The notes under the pieces were generated by a model that was not told the origin of the DNA, ran no database searches, and was given only the letters and a program-made list of their open reading frames with translations. DNA of 7,762 bases from Clostridia bacterium (lineage in GTDB: Bacteria; Bacillota_A; Clostridia; Oscillospirales; Butyricicoccaceae), in the NCBI GenBank assembly GCA_017421885.1, contig JAFOHJ010000217.1:1-7762 (forward strand), in the 5' to 3' direction. Shown here piece by piece: positions 4,734-7,762 of the stretch. The position numbers were made by a program, and so were the translations under genes. Every line of letters begins with the position of its first letter. The stretch's first letter is position 1.

Positions 4734-6836
4734 ATGGATTACGAAAGCTTTAAAAACCGATACGGGGTGCATCTTAACCGACGCCAGGAAGAGGCTATGA
4801 AGGCTGTCGACGGCAGGGTGCTTCTGCTTGCTGTGCCGGGAAGCGGAAAAACCACCGTTCTGGTTGGCAGGCTGGGTTACATGATATTCTGCCGAGAGAT
4901 AGAGCCGGAAAATATCCTTACCGTTACATACACCGTTGCAGCGGCAAAGGATATGAAGGAGCGTTTTGCATCGGTGTTCGGTGGTGATGCGGCTTCGCGT
5001 CTGGACTTCCGAACCATCAACAGCCTTTCAAATCAGATCATCAGATACTATGCCCGATTGGCCGGAGGAGAGGCTTTTAAGCTGATAAGCGAGGAAAAGC
5101 GTCGAGAGCTCATATCGGCAGTATACCGCGATAAGGTGGGCACGATGCCTGCCGAGAACGATATCAAAGGCCTTTCCACCTCCATCACATATGCCAAGAA
5201 CCGAATGCTTGATAAAGAGGGCATTGAGGATCTCACAGGTGAGGGATTTGATTTCGGCGCAGTATATGAAGAATACTGCAAAAGAATGAGGACACTTAAA
5301 CTGATGGATTTTGACGATCAGATGGTTTATGCGCTCACAATTCTGAAAAAATATCCCGAGATCCTTTCTTATTTCAGAAATAAATATCACTATATCTGTG
5401 TCGACGAGGCACAGGATACCTCGAAGATACAGCATGAGATAATCGAGCTGCTGGCCCGGCCGAGGGGCAACCTCTTTATGGTCGGTGATGAAGATCAGTC
5501 TATTTACGGGTTTCGTGCGGCATACCCCGAGGCGCTTCATGCCTTTGGCGATAAGGGCGGAAAAATCCTGCTTCTTGAGGAAAACTACCGTTCAAACAGC
5601 GAGATAGTCGCCGCAGCGGATGCTTTTATCCGAAAAAACAGCATGAGACACCCCAAACGCATGATTTCGGTAAGAGGCAAAGGGGGATCACTAAGGGAGA
5701 TATCGCTCTTTGAGCGCAGAGGACAGTATAAGTATCTTCTCAAGGTCGCATCCGACTGTAGCGAAAAGACGGCGGTTTTATATCGCGACAATGACTGTGC
5801 CCTTCCTCTTATAGATCTTCTTGAGCGTGAAAAGCTGCCCTACCGCTGCCGACAGCCTGAACTGGGGTTCTTTCGTCACAGAGCAGTTCGCGATGCAAGC
5901 CAGCTGATAGAGTTTTCAAATGATACGACAAATGCCGACCTCTTTCTTGAGATATACTATAAGCTGAGTGTTGCTATCAGCCGCGAGGAGGCCCATGCTG
6001 CCGCAGCAAAAAGCCGTGAGAACGGAAGACCTCCGCTGGAATTGCTGGCCTCCGACACGGCACGCAGCCCATGGAAGCGAAGGTTGTGCCGCGAGCTTCA
6101 GGATAATTTCCACAGGCTTACTCTCGACCGTGCCGACAGCGCCATAAGGCGCATAATGCAGGAAATGGGATATGGTAAGTATATCGAGGATCGAAGCGGC
6201 GATGTTGCCAAGATGGAGATCCTTGAAATACTTGGCCAGCATGAACAGTCGGCGCAGGGACTTATAAGGAGGCTTTACGAGCTTGAGCAGATAATCACCG
6301 AAAAGGCAACTTCGGCATCCGATTGTCCTTTTGTGCTTTCTACTATACATTCCAGTAAGGGACTTGAATATGACCGCGTATTTCTCATGGATGTTTACGA
6401 TGGGATGCTGCCCAAGATTAGCCCTGACGAGCTGGTTCGAGCCGGAGAAGAGGCGCAGAAGGCGTATGAAGAAGAACGAAGGCTGTTTTATGTAGGTATG
6501 ACGAGGGCAAAGGTAAACCTTAATATATTTACTTTCCGTGACCGCAGATACCGCTCAGATTTTACCTGCGATATGTTCCCGGATCAACCGGGCAGAGGTA
6601 AGACTCAGGCAAAAGCTCTGCCTCAGGTATCGATCGCGCCAAAGGCCGATAAAAAGACGGCGGCAAAACAGGCATCGGAATATATCCCGGGGGTGAGGGT
6701 GGTGCATCGCAGCTTCGGCGAGGGAATAGTCAGCCGGATGCAGGCACGATTTGTTACTATCACCTTCAAATCGGGAGATACCAAGACCTTCGATTTGCTT
6801 GCAATGATTGAACAGGGCATCATAAGCCGCGGATAG
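4734..6836 (+). CDS. UvrD/PcrA-family superfamily 1A DNA helicase
   Basis: This 700-residue protein is an ATP-driven 3'-5' DNA helicase by family. All motifs are present in order: Q motif LNRRQEEAM (14-22), Walker A AVPGSGKTT (33-41), motif Ia TVTYTVAAAKDMKER, motif II VDEAQD (223-228), motif III GDEDQSIYGFRA (251-262), motif IV EENYRSN (282-288), motif V STIHSSKGLEYD (536-547) and motif VI EERRLFYVGMTRAK (580-593). After a Lys/Ala-rich linker, residues about 650-700 form a Tudor-like module with HRSFGEGIV (658-666), like the PcrA C-terminus that contacts RNA polymerase. The stretch between motifs IV and V (about 246 residues) is somewhat shorter than I expect for PcrA, and motif Ia has TYTVAAA where PcrA/UvrD have TFTNKAA, so it is more likely a clostridial paralogue than PcrA itself. 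AAGGAGAG (4721-4728) lies 5 bases before the ATG. It is transcribed alone. Confidence 0.93.
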   Translation: MDYESFKNRYGVHLNRRQEEAMKAVDGRVLLLAVPGSGKTTVLVGRLGYMIFCREIEPENILTVTYTVAAAKDMKERFASVFGGDAASRLDFRTINSLSNQIIRYYARLAGGEAFKLISEEKRRELISAVYRDKVGTMPAENDIKGLSTSITYAKNRMLDKEGIEDLTGEGFDFGAVYEEYCKRMRTLKLMDFDDQMVYALTILKKYPEILSYFRNKYHYICVDEAQDTSKIQHEIIELLARPRGNLFMVGDEDQSIYGFRAAYPEALHAFGDKGGKILLLEENYRSNSEIVAAADAFIRKNSMRHPKRMISVRGKGGSLREISLFERRGQYKYLLKVASDCSEKTAVLYRDNDCALPLIDLLEREKLPYRCRQPELGFFRHRAVRDASQLIEFSNDTTNADLFLEIYYKLSVAISREEAHAAAAKSRENGRPPLELLASDTARSPWKRRLCRELQDNFHRLTLDRADSAIRRIMQEMGYGKYIEDRSGDVAKMEILEILGQHEQSAQGLIRRLYELEQIITEKATSASDCPFVLSTIHSSKGLEYDRVFLMDVYDGMLPKISPDELVRAGEEAQKAYEEERRLFYVGMTRAKVNLNIFTFRDRRYRSDFTCDMFPDQPGRGKTQAKALPQVSIAPKADKKTAAKQASEYIPGVRVVHRSFGEGIVSRMQARFVTITFKSGDTKTFDLLAMIEQGIISRG

Positions 6837-6877
6837 TCTTTATGTTCGGTGTGACAACATCAAAGACTTGATTTTTT
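6835..6877 (+). terminator. Rho-independent terminator of the helicase gene
   Basis: AGTCTTTATGTT (6835-6846) pairs with AACATCAAAGACT (6856-6868) as a 12-bp stem with one bulged C and a 9-base loop. TGA and six T residues (6872-6877) follow. The stem begins inside the helicase TAG stop codon. Confidence 0.75.
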
Positions 6878-6910
6878 GACAAATGAGTATAAAATATAAG
6901 TGAAAATAAT
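6868..6910 (+). promoter_or_regulatory. Probable promoter region of the CobW-type gene
   Basis: A perfect TTGACA (6876-6881) is followed by an AT-rich stretch, but no good -10 box sits at the normal 16-18 bp; TATAAA (6888) and TATAAG (6895) are too close. The 5' part overlaps the T run of the preceding terminator. The region must hold a promoter if that terminator works, yet the exact boxes are uncertain. No Zur-type operator or metal riboswitch is recognisable in the 94-base gap. Confidence 0.35.
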
Positions 6911-6930
6911 ATAGTTCAAAGGAGAATAAC

Positions 6931-7762
6931 ATGACAAGAATCGATATAGTCTCCGGCTTTCTCGGAGCAGGCAAGACAACTCTTATCAAAAAGCTTCTTG
7001 ACGAATCCTTCAAGGGTCAGAAGATAGTTCTGATCGAGAACGAGTTCGGCGAGATCGGTATCGACAGCGGCTTTCTTAAAGAGGCAGGTGTTCAGATCAC
7101 CGAGATGAACTCGGGATGCATCTGCTGCTCGCTGGTGGGTGATTTCGGCGAGGCTCTTAAGCAGGTAGTAACCGAATACGCTCCCGACCGTGTTATTATC
7201 GAGCCTTCGGGTGTAGGCAAGCTGTCGGATGTTACAAAGGCAGTTATCGATGCTTCCAATGTCGTTGAGATGGAGCTGGGCAGTTCTGTAGCTGTTGTAG
7301 ACGGTCCCAAGTGCAAGATCTATCTCAAGAACTTCGGTGAGTTCTTTTTAGATCAGGTTCAGTATGCCGGTGCCATCCTCCTCAGCCGTACACAGACAAT
7401 GAAGGCTGAAAAGGTTGAAGCAGTGGTTGAAATGCTGCGCGAGCATAACGAGAAGGCTCCCATTATCACAACACCCTGGGATCAGATCACAGGCGATCAG
7501 ATCCTCGCTGCGCTGGAAGGTCATTCGCTGGCCGACGAGCTGCTCGAGGAAGTTAAGAATATGAAGCATCATCACCATGATCATGGCGAAGAATGCAGCT
7601 GCGGCTGCGGTCACCACCATGACCATGAGGAGCACGAGTGCAGCTGCGGTCACCACCATGAGCACGAAGAACACGAGTGCTGCTGCGGCCATCACCATGA
7701 GCACGAAGAACACGAGTGCTGCTGCAGCCATCACCATGAGCACGAAGAACACGAGTGCAGCT
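6931..7762 (+). CDS. COG0523/CobW-type metallochaperone GTPase with a His/Cys-rich repeat tail (3' end missing)
   Basis: The reading frame is open for 277 codons to the window edge, so the gene is partial. The ATG follows AAAGGAG (6918-6924) by 6 bases. Residues 1-210 are a COG0523 G3E GTPase domain: Walker A GFLGAGKTT (9-17), ENEFGEIGID (36-45), the metal-binding GCICC motif (62-66) and IIEPSG (89-94). The usual G4 motif NKxD appears to be replaced by SRTQ (152-155). From residue 213 the protein is a metal-binding tail with 25 His and 12 Cys in 65 residues, built from 13-residue repeats. Family members insert Zn, Co or Ni into client proteins or support survival when zinc is scarce; which metal applies here cannot be told. 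A CobW C-terminal domain, usual in the family, is not reached before the edge. The gene follows a terminator, so it starts a new transcription unit. Confidence 0.92.
   Translation, partial: MTRIDIVSGFLGAGKTTLIKKLLDESFKGQKIVLIENEFGEIGIDSGFLKEAGVQITEMNSGCICCSLVGDFGEALKQVVTEYAPDRVIIEPSGVGKLSDVTKAVIDASNVVEMELGSSVAVVDGPKCKIYLKNFGEFFLDQVQYAGAILLSRTQTMKAEKVEAVVEMLREHNEKAPIITTPWDQITGDQILAALEGHSLADELLEEVKNMKHHHHDHGEECSCGCGHHHDHEEHECSCGHHHEHEEHECCCGHHHEHEEHECCCSHHHEHEEHECS
7567..7762 (+). repeat. In-frame 39-bp tandem repeats coding a His/Cys metal-binding array
   Basis: After HHHHDH (residues 213-218), a 45-bp variant unit (7594-7638) is followed by three 39-bp units at 7639-7677, 7678-7716 and 7717-7755; another begins at 7756. 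The peptide units are CSCGHHHEHEEHE, CCCGHHHEHEEHE and CCCSHHHEHEEHE. The last two full units differ by one base, which points to recent duplication. The window ends within the array, so the copy number is unknown. Confidence 0.93.

Noticed and set aside
6837..6930. Zur box or metal/cobalamin riboswitch upstream of the CobW-type gene
   Set aside because: No inverted repeat of Zur type is visible, and the gap is mostly terminator plus AT-rich promoter, too short for a cobalamin riboswitch.
7348..7752. Minus-strand open frame with a repetitive, membrane-like Val/Leu/Ala sequence
   Set aside because: The apparent hydrophobic repeats are the complement of the His/Cys repeats of the CobW-type gene. 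The plus frame has GTPase motifs and a ribosome binding site.
7594..7762. Tandem repeats as a possible CRISPR array
   Set aside because: The 39-bp units are contiguous with no unique spacers and keep an open frame in phase with the GTPase domain.

Overview
The window looks like a chromosomal segment of an anaerobic Firmicute of class Clostridia, most likely a Ruminococcus-like member of the Oscillospiraceae. This is an inference. It rests on the nadA-nadB-nadC-niaR operon order, the purine-rich Shine-Dalgarno sites (AAGGAGG type), the short NadB, the extended -10 promoters (GTGATATAAT occurs twice) and moderate G+C. No rRNA, tRNA, CRISPR array, transposase or integrase gene is visible.

Layout. 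(1) Positions 1-50, minus strand, hold the first 16 codons of a gene running off the left edge, possibly a SpoIIID-like regulator; a strong hairpin covers its ribosome binding site. (2) Positions 122-3822, minus strand, hold a complete NAD de novo synthesis operon. It has a promoter with a 12-bp-periodic TTTACA array, then nadA (quinolinate synthase), nadB (L-aspartate oxidase), nadC (quinolinate phosphoribosyltransferase) and niaR (niacin-responsive repressor), and ends in a strong terminator. NadB oxidises aspartate to iminoaspartate, NadA condenses this with dihydroxyacetone phosphate to quinolinate, and NadC converts quinolinate to nicotinate mononucleotide. NiaR probably shuts the operon down when niacin is available. 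(3) Positions 3827-4665 hold an AT-rich acetyltransferase gene with its own promoter and terminator, flanked by short direct and inverted repeats; it looks acquired. A perfect CRP/FNR-type palindrome lies upstream. (4) Positions 4695-6877 hold a single-gene unit for a UvrD/PcrA-type SF1 helicase with a Tudor-like C-terminus. (5) From 6931 to the right edge is the start of a COG0523/CobW-type metallochaperone GTPase whose tail is a 39-bp tandem repeat coding for a His/Cys-rich metal-binding array; the gene is cut by the window end.

The core genes are recognised families. The parts most worth a second look are non-coding or low-complexity: the nad operator array, the hairpin over the left-edge ribosome binding site, the repeats around the acetyltransferase gene, the CRP/FNR-like palindrome, and the His/Cys repeat array with the altered G4 motif of the CobW-type protein. 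I saw no clearly new multi-gene system.
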